Assembly: GCA_017539045.1 (NCBI GenBank)
Contig: JAFYHS010000019.1
Coordinates: 1-52,741 of the forward strand
Origin: Bacteroidales bacterium
Lineage (GTDB): Bacteria; Bacteroidota; Bacteroidia; Bacteroidales; F082
DNA: 52,741 bases
Direction of reading: 5' to 3'
Every line of letters starts with the position of its first letter. The first letter of the stretch is position 1. A program made the translations under genes and the position numbers. Positions 41,194 through 47,581 of this stretch are shown here, piece by piece. The notes beneath the pieces were generated by a model, which made no database searches, was not told where the DNA came from, and worked only from the letters and a program-made list of their open reading frames with translations.

Positions 41194-41245
41194 ATACACT
41201 ATTTTTCGGCTGCAAAAATACACTATCTCCTTATTATATAAGGAG
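41194..41245 (-). promoter_or_regulatory. VWA-gene promoter with palindrome and direct repeats
   Basis: On the minus strand TATTTTTG (41220-41213) is a full -7 match. Just upstream lies an exact inverted repeat, CTCCTTAT-3-ATAAGGAG (41227-41245), filling the space between the -7 and -33 positions. The 9-mer ATAGTGTAT occurs twice in direct orientation (41226-41218 and 41202-41194), 24 bases apart. These look like binding sites for a regulator, possibly the HTH protein encoded immediately upstream. Confidence 0.5.
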
Positions 41246-41289
41246 TTAGATGGTAACGTAAATGTTATGGAATTGTAACTATTTTGTTA

Positions 41290-41529
41290 CTATTTGTTCG
41301 ATGTGCTTTCCCTCTCCTCGCGGAGTGCGGTGGAATAGAGCACGAAGAAGTCCCGGCCCAACAAAACCGAGATACGAAGCAGCATTTGGGTATCGATACT
41401 ATAGCTGTTGAAGATGCGGTAGCAGGCCATACGGTTCGTGCCGAGTTGCTTGCTCAGCCAGGTCACCGTGCGCCCCGTGCGGTCCATCTCCTCACGTATC
41501 GCCTGCCCTATGTTGATCTTGTCTGTCAT
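41290..41529 (-). CDS. XRE-type HTH regulator
   Basis: The start at 41529 (MTDKINIGQAIREEMDRTGRTVTWLSKQLG) gives 79 residues. The longer frame to 41655 has no support and runs through the repeat-rich leader. Residues ~8-62 fit a Cro/CI (XRE) helix-turn-helix fold: TVTWLSKQLGTNRMACYRIF is the HTH pair, followed by SIDTQMLLRISVLLGRDFFVLYS. There is no second domain. It lies directly upstream of the VWA gene on the same strand, with that gene's own -7 box in the ~155-base gap. Autoregulation or control of the VWA gene is plausible from position only. Confidence 0.8.
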   Translation of the reverse strand: MTDKINIGQAIREEMDRTGRTVTWLSKQLGTNRMACYRIFNSYSIDTQMLLRISVLLGRDFFVLYSTALREERESTSNK

Positions 41530-41838
41530 CGTCGTCGTGTCGCCCGACGCCCGTTCCCGAAAGCAGACAAAAATGGCGTGAAACCGTCCGCTTATATCTA
41601 CTATCAGGCTCTGGTAAACCTTCACAACATATAAGCATGAAACCGTCCACGCCAAAACGCGTGAACTTCTTGCATACCCATTCCCGTTGTTTGAAATTTA
41701 CCAGATTTCGATAGTAGGGGAATAAGAGCGTAAAGCTCTGGTTATTATTATTTTAGTTCTTATTTATCTTCAATAGGCCTTTCGTTTGGGTTCGTCCTTG
41801 GCGGAGTCCCTTCCATCGGGACCCATCCATTCGCACTG
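41530..41838 (-). other. Structured ~300-base leader of the HTH gene
   Basis: Between the promoter at 41839 and the HTH start there is no credible gene. Several paired segments are seen: a diverged long inverted repeat (41590-41727), an 11-base direct repeat TGAAACCGTCC (41579-41589 and 41638-41648), GCTTATAT (41590-41597) against ATATAAGC (41629-41636), and small hairpins such as AGAGC-loop-GCTCT near 41727-41739. No known riboswitch class is recognised. Confidence 0.5.
41590..41727. repeat. Diverged long inverted repeat in the HTH leader
   Basis: CTACTATC-5-CTGGTAAA (41598-41618) matches in inverse orientation TTTACCAG-5-GATAGTAG (41697-41717). Partial pairing continues inward (TTCACAAC against GTTGTTTGAA) and outward (GCTTAT against ATAAGAGC). 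Confidence 0.65.
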
Positions 41839-41871
41839 CAAAGATATTGTTTTTTTGAATAACAAGCAAAA
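41839..41871 (-). promoter_or_regulatory. Promoter reading toward the HTH gene
   Basis: On the minus strand TATCTTTG (41846-41839) is preceded, after 20 bases, by TTTTG (41871-41867), a good Bacteroidota promoter. The -33 box overlaps the base of the terminator stem of the upstream DUF2807 gene. Confidence 0.55.
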
Positions 41872-41897
41872 CGGCCGACCCGATAGGTCAGCCGTTT
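41865..41897 (-). terminator. Terminator of the DUF2807 gene
   Basis: On the minus strand AAACGGCTGACC (41897-41886) pairs with GGTCGGCCGTTT (41880-41869), with one G-U pair and a 5-base loop. The following TTTTGCTTGTTATT is U-rich but interrupted. Confidence 0.7.
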
Positions 41898-41937
41898 CTC
41901 ATTACAAGGTTATGAAAAAGAGATTTACTTTACTCAA

Positions 41938-42705
41938 TTATAGCGCAGGAGCGTCAATGCGGGTAATGGTGCCGCTGCCCATGACTTTGCCTTTCACTTC
42001 GGCATCGCCATAGTATTTGATGTCGCCCGAACCGGCAATGAAATACTCCAAAGTGCCGTTCACCTGGGCAGTGATATCGCCCGAACCTGCCACATTGGCG
42101 TCCAAGTCGCGCACATCGGCATGCGACACAATCGTGCCCGAACCGGCGATGTCGGCGTCAAGTTCACGAATCACACCCTTCGAGATGCTGATGTCGCCCG
42201 AACCCGCCACGTGCAGATTCAAGTTACCGATGTTGGCCTCTTCCTTGAAGACCACATTGCCCGAACCCGCCAGGTTGATTTCCAAGTCCTGCTCGTTCAG
42301 GGGGCTGACGAAGATGAGGTCGCCACTGCCCGCAAAGTTGACTTCATCCAAACGCGGTGCGGTGACGTCGATGACAAACTGTGTGGCCTTTAATTCGACT
42401 CGCTTTTCCGTCTTGGGCTTGCCCAAGAGCAGCGCGCCATCGCGTACCTTGATTTCGATATAGTCGAAGAGGTTCTCGTCCACGCTGACGGAACAGGAAT
42501 ACGCGTCGCCCACGGTGTAGTTGACCGTGGCTGGCAAAGCACACGAGAGTTCGTCAAATTGGGTGATATCGTATTCGCGCGTAGCGATGTTGCCATCGCC
42601 CTTCACGGTTTCGCCAGACAGAAAGCTCTCGTCGATGGAGATTTGGCAAGCACTGAGTGCCGAGCTCATAATTACGGCTGCGAGAATGATAAGGTGTCTT
42701 TTCAT
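41938..42705 (-). CDS. DUF2807 (head GIN domain) lipoprotein
   Basis: This 255-residue lipoprotein has MKRHLIILAAVIMSSA followed by lipobox LSAC (Cys20). The mature part matches the DUF2807/GIN domain common in Bacteroidota. An opening block (GDGNIATREYDITQFDELSCALPATV) leads to seven GSG-type turns at ~20-residue spacing (AGSGDL, AGSGNV, AGSGDI, AGSGTI, AGSGDI, AGSGDI, MGSGTI). This suggests a right-handed beta-helix. No enzymatic motif is seen and its function is unknown in the family. It lies 75 bases after the M28 gene. A possible -7 box (TACTTTTG, 42789-42782) overlaps the last codons of that gene, so it may have its own promoter. Confidence 0.88.
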   Translation of the reverse strand: MKRHLIILAAVIMSSALSACQISIDESFLSGETVKGDGNIATREYDITQFDELSCALPATVNYTVGDAYSCSVSVDENLFDYIEIKVRDGALLLGKPKTEKRVELKATQFVIDVTAPRLDEVNFAGSGDLIFVSPLNEQDLEINLAGSGNVVFKEEANIGNLNLHVAGSGDISISKGVIRELDADIAGSGTIVSHADVRDLDANVAGSGDITAQVNGTLEYFIAGSGDIKYYGDAEVKGKVMGSGTITRIDAPAL

Positions 42706-42780
42706 TGTGTTAGGGTTTTGAGTGAATTTCTAGTAATACGTAGTTTCGTCAAAAAAGTTACAGCCTTGAAGTATTATTCG

Positions 42781-44226
42781 TCAAAAGTAGTAACCGATGC
42801 TGAAATTACCAGCATGCAACTTGGTCTTGGGAGCTCCATCATTGACAAACATCGGGTTGAGCTGATAACGGCGACCGCCCGAGATATTTACCTTGCCAAG
42901 GCGGAAGCCGACAGCCCAGTTGATGCCATATTGGTTGGGATCGATGCTCAACTCAGGTTCTCCCTCGAATCCAGTACTAAAGACACGACCGTAAAAACCA
43001 CCTGCTTCTACATAGATATCCATGCCCGGGGCTCCTCCGATATAGACAAGGAGGTTTACGGGAACCAGGACCGACTGCTGACGATACGGCAGATAGGAAT
43101 TGAAAAGGTCGCTCTCATCGGGATATTTCGCCCTCAACAACTCATACTGCGCTCCTGTTTTCAAGGTAAAATGAGAGTTGAGATTGAGCAGTGCCATAAG
43201 ACCGGCATTGACACCGTAGCGGCTCTTGCCATCAAAACCTGCTTTGGGGAAGGCGATGTTCCCATTGACCAACGAAACCGACGGCATGATTTCAATCGTC
43301 TTCCTCTTGCCACTATGGATGGGGGAAATCTTCCCTGAAGGGGCAAAACCCTCATCAGTGGCGCAACGCATGGTAACGTCTGCCATATAATCCGTAACCC
43401 TGTCGAGACCTTTGTAGTCAATGAGTTCAGGGTCGTCTTCAGGCTTGTGGTAGGGTGACTTCAGTCCGGTAGTGACGTACAAAGTGGCCACACCTCTTTG
43501 GGCAAAGCCTTGGGTGTCGGTGGCCCCTAAGATGGAAGTCTCGAAATTCTTTGCCTTGATATCGAGATGCATCTTCTCGGCCTCTTCGCGAAACAGACGT
43601 TTTCCGTCCTTGATGGTGGCCGTACCTTGTAGTTGCAAGGTCTTGCCTTTCTCGAGCCAACCCACCATGTCGATGCTCATCATCAGCTTGACCTTCGACA
43701 GATCCAGTTGCTTCGCGAGGTAATTCGACCCCCAAAGCCCTATTTCTTCAGCATCGAAAGCAGCAACGATGATGCTACGTTTCAGGCTGTTTTGTTGGCT
43801 TTTGAGGATGCGGGCCATTTCGATGATGGTGGCGGTACCCGAAGCGTTGTCGTCGGCCCCGTTGTAAATCTGGTCGTCTCTGACGCCGAGATGGTCATAA
43901 TGCGCACCGATGATGATGTACTCGTCTTTCAGGACCGGGTCGTTCCCAGGAATGATGCCAATCACGTTCTTGTAGGTTTTACCGTTCATTTCGAAAGGTT
44001 GGTACCAGCCTTCCTCGTAATAAGGCTGGATGCCAATTCCTTCGAATTGGCTGACAATGTAAGCCGCAGCCTTGGCCGCGTCTTCGCTGCCTGCTCTGCG
44101 ACCGCGCAGGGAGTCGCCTGCCAAGGTATACACATGGCGGGTCAAACGGTCTTGTTGGGTTTGGGCGAAGGTGCTTCCACAAAACAAGAGCAGCAAGGAT
44201 GTAATGATTATTCTGTTGGTTTTCAT
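42781..44226 (-). CDS. Secreted M28 aminopeptidase fused to a probable beta-barrel
   Basis: The start at 44226 (MKTNRIIITSLLLLFCGSTFAQ, signal peptide) gives 481 residues; the frame continuing to 44331 runs through an intergenic repeat. Residues ~25-300 are a zinc M28-family peptidase with a complete two-metal site: His109-x-Asp111 (GAHYDHLG), Asp125/126 (GADDNASG), Glu160/161 (DAEEIGL), Asp186 (SIDMVG) and His260 (SPYHKPED). Residues ~315-481 are beta-rich with alternating aromatics (YGVNAGLMALLNL, FTLKTGAQYELL, YGINWAVGFRLGKVNI). They end in FSIGYYF, a terminal aromatic typical of outer-membrane beta-barrels. A peptidase domain held at the outer membrane by a C-terminal barrel is inferred. 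Which side of the membrane it faces is not clear. Confidence 0.85.
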   Translation of the reverse strand: MKTNRIIITSLLLLFCGSTFAQTQQDRLTRHVYTLAGDSLRGRRAGSEDAAKAAAYIVSQFEGIGIQPYYEEGWYQPFEMNGKTYKNVIGIIPGNDPVLKDEYIIIGAHYDHLGVRDDQIYNGADDNASGTATIIEMARILKSQQNSLKRSIIVAAFDAEEIGLWGSNYLAKQLDLSKVKLMMSIDMVGWLEKGKTLQLQGTATIKDGKRLFREEAEKMHLDIKAKNFETSILGATDTQGFAQRGVATLYVTTGLKSPYHKPEDDPELIDYKGLDRVTDYMADVTMRCATDEGFAPSGKISPIHSGKRKTIEIMPSVSLVNGNIAFPKAGFDGKSRYGVNAGLMALLNLNSHFTLKTGAQYELLRAKYPDESDLFNSYLPYRQQSVLVPVNLLVYIGGAPGMDIYVEAGGFYGRVFSTGFEGEPELSIDPNQYGINWAVGFRLGKVNISGGRRYQLNPMFVNDGAPKTKLHAGNFSIGYYF

Positions 44227-44254
44227 TGTATTAAGTATTTGTTGTTTATTAAGT

Positions 44255-44377
44255 TTCCCGCTTCGCGGGAATGGAGTTGTGTGTTTGTAATTAGCGGCGG
44301 TTGATGACGTTGACGGCTCGTAAGCTTTCAATGCCGCCGCTGTATACCTATAACCGACACTCCATTCCCGCAGGGAA
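44255..44377. repeat. TTCCCGC-bounded palindromic element, copy C
   Basis: This 123-bp element is related to copies A and B. It starts TTCCCGC-TT-CGCGGGAA and ends TTCCCGCAGGGAA. Long-range pairing joins GCGGGAATGGAGT (44265-44277) to ACTCCATTCCCGC (44359-44371), and inner GCGGCGG (44294-44300) pairs with CCGCCGC (44334-44340). It fills the gap from 5 bases after the GntR stop to 28 bases before the M28 start. Confidence 0.85.
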
Positions 44378-44381
44378 TCTC

Positions 44382-44720
44382 CTACAGTTTTATCTCATCC
44401 AGACCGATGCCGAGCAGCTTCATCTTTTTGATCACCTCGGGCAGCTCCTTCTCGAGGAACTCCTCGCGCATCTGCTTGAGGACGATGTCCTTGGCCTCGG
44501 CGGAGATGAAATAGCCGATGCCGCGTTTGTTGTAGATGATGCCAGCAGCAGTCATGGTCTCGTAGGAGCGCATGATGGTGTTGGGGTTCACGCCGAGTTG
44601 TATGCCGTAGTCGCGCACCGACAGGATACGGTCGTCGGCCTTCAGCTCGCCGCGCAGGATCTGCTCGTAGATCTGCGAACAAATCTGCAAGTATATGGGT
44701 TTGTGTGCGTTGAATTCCAT
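44382..44720 (-). CDS. GntR-family (YtrA-type) transcriptional regulator
   Basis: This 112-residue protein is a short GntR regulator: an N-terminal winged helix (IYLQICSQIYEQILRGELKADDRI, SVRDYGIQLGVNPNTIMRSYETM, GIIYNKRGIGYFIS) and a short helical tail of ~40 residues. The size and minimal tail match the YtrA subfamily, which typically represses adjacent ABC transporter genes. It begins 3 bases after the permease stop and is the third gene of an ATPase-permease-GntR operon. The ligand is unknown. Confidence 0.92.
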   Translation of the reverse strand: MEFNAHKPIYLQICSQIYEQILRGELKADDRILSVRDYGIQLGVNPNTIMRSYETMTAAGIIYNKRGIGYFISAEAKDIVLKQMREEFLEKELPEVIKKMKLLGIGLDEIKL

Positions 44721-44723
44721 GGC

Positions 44724-45560
44724 TTAGTATTTTTGGGTCTTGATTTTACGATAGGTGAAGAAGAACAGCAGGGCCGTGACGAGGATGCCGATAATCACGC
44801 CCCAGATGGTCGCATTATGGGCTATACGAAACAGCTCACTCTTCGGGAGTCCCTCTATGGTTTCCATCCAGTGTTGTAGGCGCCCGCTCGTGATGAAGAG
44901 CAGTCCGAAAATTGTGGAAAGCACGTAACCAATGCCAAGATAGCAGGCAAAGGTCTTGCCGGCCTTGTGCTTCTTGAAGAGCATGTTGCCCAACATGAAG
45001 ATGGCCGCCCACTGAAGGATGGTGACATAGAGCGAGGTACGCATCATGCCCACGGAGAATACATCAGTAAAGTTAAACGTTGCCTCGCCAACCCGAACTG
45101 AGCCAGAGTGGTCGTTCATCATACGGCCAAGCTCACCAATGCTATAGAGATGGATAGGCTTCTCGAAACCACCAAAGGGGAAAATCGACAAGAAGGCGTC
45201 GACCAAGTAGCCGCCGAAGAAGACGATGATAGGCGTCACCACGGCGCAGTAGAGAAACATGCTGAGGAACTTCTCCAAAGAAGAGGCGGGCATCATGGCG
45301 AAGCTCACACCCTCACGCGAGAGGTTTGCCTTACCGTAGACTTTCTCTGGCACAAGCATCATGGCCAAAGCCGTCCAAATGAGTAGCATGCTGAAACGAA
45401 TCGGCGACATGGTTTCGGAGCCGAAGAGCAGGTTGAAGATCCAATAGATGGCGTTCAGGCAGCAGAACACGATGAGTGCGGTGCCGAAGTTGCGGAAATA
45501 TTTCTTTCCGTCGTTGGCGAGCAGGTTCTTGAAACGGTCGAATGCAAATGTGTTATTCAT
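44724..45560 (-). CDS. ABC-type transporter membrane protein
   Basis: This 278-residue protein has about six hydrophobic segments (near residues 25-45, 57-72, 95-120, 180-205, 213-235 and 250-275). It has no signal peptide and no strong family motif; the N-terminal FDRFKNLLANDGKKYFRNFG is typical of ABC-2-like permeases in Bacteroidota. It is placed between the ATPase (15-base gap) and the GntR regulator (3-base gap). It probably forms the membrane half of the exporter or sensor with the ATPase. Its substrate cannot be read from sequence. Confidence 0.8.
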   Translation of the reverse strand: MNNTFAFDRFKNLLANDGKKYFRNFGTALIVFCCLNAIYWIFNLLFGSETMSPIRFSMLLIWTALAMMLVPEKVYGKANLSREGVSFAMMPASSLEKFLSMFLYCAVVTPIIVFFGGYLVDAFLSIFPFGGFEKPIHLYSIGELGRMMNDHSGSVRVGEATFNFTDVFSVGMMRTSLYVTILQWAAIFMLGNMLFKKHKAGKTFACYLGIGYVLSTIFGLLFITSGRLQHWMETIEGLPKSELFRIAHNATIWGVIIGILVTALLFFFTYRKIKTQKY

Positions 45561-45575
45561 GGTTTTTTTCTCCTA

Positions 45576-46400
45576 TTAGCTAAAAAGTTGTTTGATGGTT
45601 TCCTTGTTTTTCATGACGGTGTTGAAGAGCACCTCGATGCTGACCTTGCTGTCGAGGCCTTCGGGGTTGCGGGTCACGTTGACGTAGCCGCCGGGGATCA
45701 TCTCGCTGTAGAGCGCGGTGTCGTCCTTCTCCATGCCGTAGTCGAAATAGAGGCGGTCGGTGATGTCGCGGAACGAGGCCTTGAGCAACACCTCGTCGTG
45801 GTCGAGGATGATGATGGGGTCGATGAGGTTTTCCACATCCTTCACCTGGTGGGTGGAGATGATGATGGTGCGGTCGTCGTTGGCGTGCTTGGCGATGACC
45901 TGACGGAAGAGGGTCTTCGAGGGGATGTCGAGGCCGTTGGTAGGCTCATCGAGGAGCAGGTAGTCGGTGTTGAGCGACAAGGCCGAGGCGATGAGGCACT
46001 TCTTCTGCTGGCCAAACGACATCTCGGCGTATTTGCGCGTCGGGTCCACATCCAACTCATTGCAGAGTTCGAGGAAGAGGCTCTCGTCGTATTTGGGATA
46101 GAACTTGCCGAGTTCCTTTATATTATTAATAGGTGTGCCCTCCGGGATGGCGAAGTCCTCAGAGATGAAGTAGATCTTCTGGAGGGTTTCGGGCAAGCGG
46201 TTGAAGGGCGCGATGCCATCCACCTCGCAAGCGCCGGCAGTGGGCTTCTGCAAGCCGCTGATGAGTTTCAGCAGGGAGGTCTTCCCTACTCCATTTTCGC
46301 CCAACAGCCCGTAGATGTTACCCTTCTCGAAGCCGAGGCTGATGTTTTTGAAGACTGGCTGACTCTTGTAGCCGAAGTCTAAGTTGCTGATTGTAATCAT
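45576..46400 (-). CDS. ABC transporter ATP-binding protein
   Basis: This 274-residue ATPase has all ABC motifs: Walker A GENGVGKT (34-41), signature MSFGQQKK (127-134; FGQQ instead of the usual SGGQ), Walker B YLLLDEP (147-153), D-loop GLD and switch His184 (ISTHQ). The C-terminal ~60 residues are a small extra domain. It is the first gene of the operon with the permease and GntR regulator, led by a good promoter at 46444-46473. Confidence 0.95.
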   Translation of the reverse strand: MITISNLDFGYKSQPVFKNISLGFEKGNIYGLLGENGVGKTSLLKLISGLQKPTAGACEVDGIAPFNRLPETLQKIYFISEDFAIPEGTPINNIKELGKFYPKYDESLFLELCNELDVDPTRKYAEMSFGQQKKCLIASALSLNTDYLLLDEPTNGLDIPSKTLFRQVIAKHANDDRTIIISTHQVKDVENLIDPIIILDHDEVLLKASFRDITDRLYFDYGMEKDDTALYSEMIPGGYVNVTRNPEGLDSKVSIEVLFNTVMKNKETIKQLFS

Positions 46401-46443
46401 GTTGTTGTATTTTGTGTTAGTGTATTAGTTGAATAGAACACTG

Positions 46444-46473
46444 CAAAAGTACAACAATTTTCATTACTGTCAA
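46444..46473 (-). promoter_or_regulatory. Promoter of the ABC/GntR operon
   Basis: On the minus strand TTG (46473-46471) lies 19 bases before TACTTTTG (46451-46444), an excellent match to the Bacteroidota promoter in both boxes and spacing. The predicted start is ~40 bases before the ATPase ATG. Confidence 0.75.
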
Positions 46474-46514
46474 GAAAAAAAGTGATTTTTTTCAAAAAAA
46501 ATGAAAAAAACGAG

Positions 46515-46536
46515 ATTCCCGCCTGACGGCGGGAAT
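46515..46536. repeat. TTCCCGCC hairpin (solo end of the long element)
   Basis: ATTCCCGCC (46515-46523) pairs exactly with GGCGGGAAT (46528-46536). It matches the right-end hairpin of copies A and B, but the rest of the element is missing. Confidence 0.75.
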
Positions 46537-46626
46537 ATAAATGGCCGAGTGCGGGAGTGCCGAAACCCAACTGGGGTGGGCGCGGGGGCTTGGCCGCCGG
46601 GCGGGGAAGCGCCCACAAGGGATGGA

Positions 46627-46705
46627 TAAACGCTTGACTTTCAGGGAGGGGTGCTTGCGTTTGACTTTGTAAAAGTCACTACCCGACTTGAAAGTCAGGC
46701 GTTTA
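46627..46705. repeat. Inverted repeat with 17-bp arms
   Basis: TAAACGCTTGACTTTCA (46627-46643) pairs with TGAAAGTCAGGCGTTTA (46689-46705), with one G-U pair. The interval contains a smaller hairpin, TGACTTT (46662-46668) with AAAGTCA (46672-46678). It resembles a small terminal-inverted-repeat element or a structured RNA; no target-site duplication was recognised. Confidence 0.65.
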
Positions 46706-46748
46706 GACAGCCGCGGGGAAGTCCGATGGAGGCGGCCTTGATTCTTTC

Positions 46749-46774
46749 GCCCTTTCTTATCAAGAAGAAAGGGC
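46749..46774. repeat. GCCCTTTCTT hairpin
   Basis: GCCCTTTCTT (46749-46758) pairs exactly with AAGAAAGGGC (46765-46774) over a 6-base loop. No T tract follows on either strand, so it is not a classical terminator. Confidence 0.65.
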
Positions 46775-46806
46775 TAGAGCACAAGTGTATACCAAGAGCG
46801 CAAGAG

Positions 46807-46828
46807 ATCGCGGGTCCAGGCCCGCGAT
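46807..46828. repeat. Short ATnGCGG hairpin
   Basis: ATCGCGGG (46807-46814) pairs with CCCGCGAT (46821-46828) over a 6-base loop. It is of the same family as those at 35106-35406. Confidence 0.7.
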
Positions 46829-46882
46829 GAGGGCATGGGGCAGGTATGGGTTTCCGGGGGTCGCGGGAAGAGAAATCCTGTA

Positions 46883-47572
46883 TCACTTTTTAATACTCAG
46901 TATCACACCCAAAGCCACACCGAGGAAGGCGGCAAAGAGCACCTGAAGTGTAGGCGGCAGCAGGAAGGTGATGGTATGCGCCGGATACCAGAACAGCGGG
47001 ATGGTCTTGGCGAAAACAAAGCCGTATTGGATGTCCCAGTTGATCTTCTTCGACAGGGCCTCACGGATGCCCAGCGGGCTACCGAAGAAACCCTTCAGCG
47101 AGCCACCCGTCTCGGCAATGTGGATGTCCGTAACCTTGTGGAAGGTCATGAAGACCGGCGCAAACAAGGTGTTCATCAACACGCTGACACAAAGGGCGAC
47201 AAAGGCCTTGCCCCAACTGAGCTCGCCGGCAAACCACTCGGCGGCCTTGCCATTCATATGGAAGCCACCATCGAGCAGCTTCACCGTGCCCGTCTTGAAG
47301 ATGGTCATGGCCGAGGCGATGACCACACCCAGCACACCCCAAACGAGCATCTTGGGCAGCAAGCCGAAGCCCTGCTTCATATACACACCCTCGCGGATGC
47401 GCAAGGCCAGCATCTCGCCAAAGGTGCCGAGGATGGCGAACTTGAAGAAGCTCATCAGCAGGCCGTGGTTTTTGGTGGTCTCGTTGAACCATTCCCAAGC
47501 GCCTGGGATGAAGGCGAAGCCACAAATGACGGCAGCCACAACGATCAAGGTAATGACATCTGATTTTTTCAT
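46883..47572 (-). CDS. Mpv17/PMP22-like integral membrane protein
   Basis: This 229-residue protein has several hydrophobic segments (residues ~5-22, 40-60, 75-95, 120-140 and 195-228). The C-terminal block LFWYPAHTITFLLPPTLQVLFAAFLGVALG resembles the signature end of the Mpv17/PMP22 family (W-x-P-x3-x-x-F-x-x-P). That resemblance is from memory and moderate. Its biochemical role is unknown. It starts 9 bases after the CotH-like gene stop and is the last gene of a four-gene operon with an acyl-CoA synthetase. Confidence 0.65.
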   Translation of the reverse strand: MKKSDVITLIVVAAVICGFAFIPGAWEWFNETTKNHGLLMSFFKFAILGTFGEMLALRIREGVYMKQGFGLLPKMLVWGVLGVVIASAMTIFKTGTVKLLDGGFHMNGKAAEWFAGELSWGKAFVALCVSVLMNTLFAPVFMTFHKVTDIHIAETGGSLKGFFGSPLGIREALSKKINWDIQYGFVFAKTIPLFWYPAHTITFLLPPTLQVLFAAFLGVALGVILSIKK

Positions 47573-47581
47573 ATTTCCAAC

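Larger units (their letters stand above)
46474..46882. other. Gene-free, palindrome-rich stretch
   Basis: No credible gene is present. The stretch holds five paired structures: ATTCCCGCC-TGAC-GGCGGGAAT (46515-46536), GTGGGCGC (46576-46583) with GCGCCCAC (46609-46616), a 17-bp long-range inverted repeat (46627-46643 with 46689-46705), GCCCTTTCTT-6-AAGAAAGGGC (46749-46774) and ATCGCGGG-6-CCCGCGAT (46807-46828). No U-tract terminator follows the Mpv17-like gene. Confidence 0.7.

Noticed and set aside
41598-41717. Active invertible promoter (phase-variation switch)
   Set aside because: The arms are diverged and the enclosed segment has no TAnnTTTG box in either orientation; no invertase gene is nearby. 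Kept only as one option in the finding.
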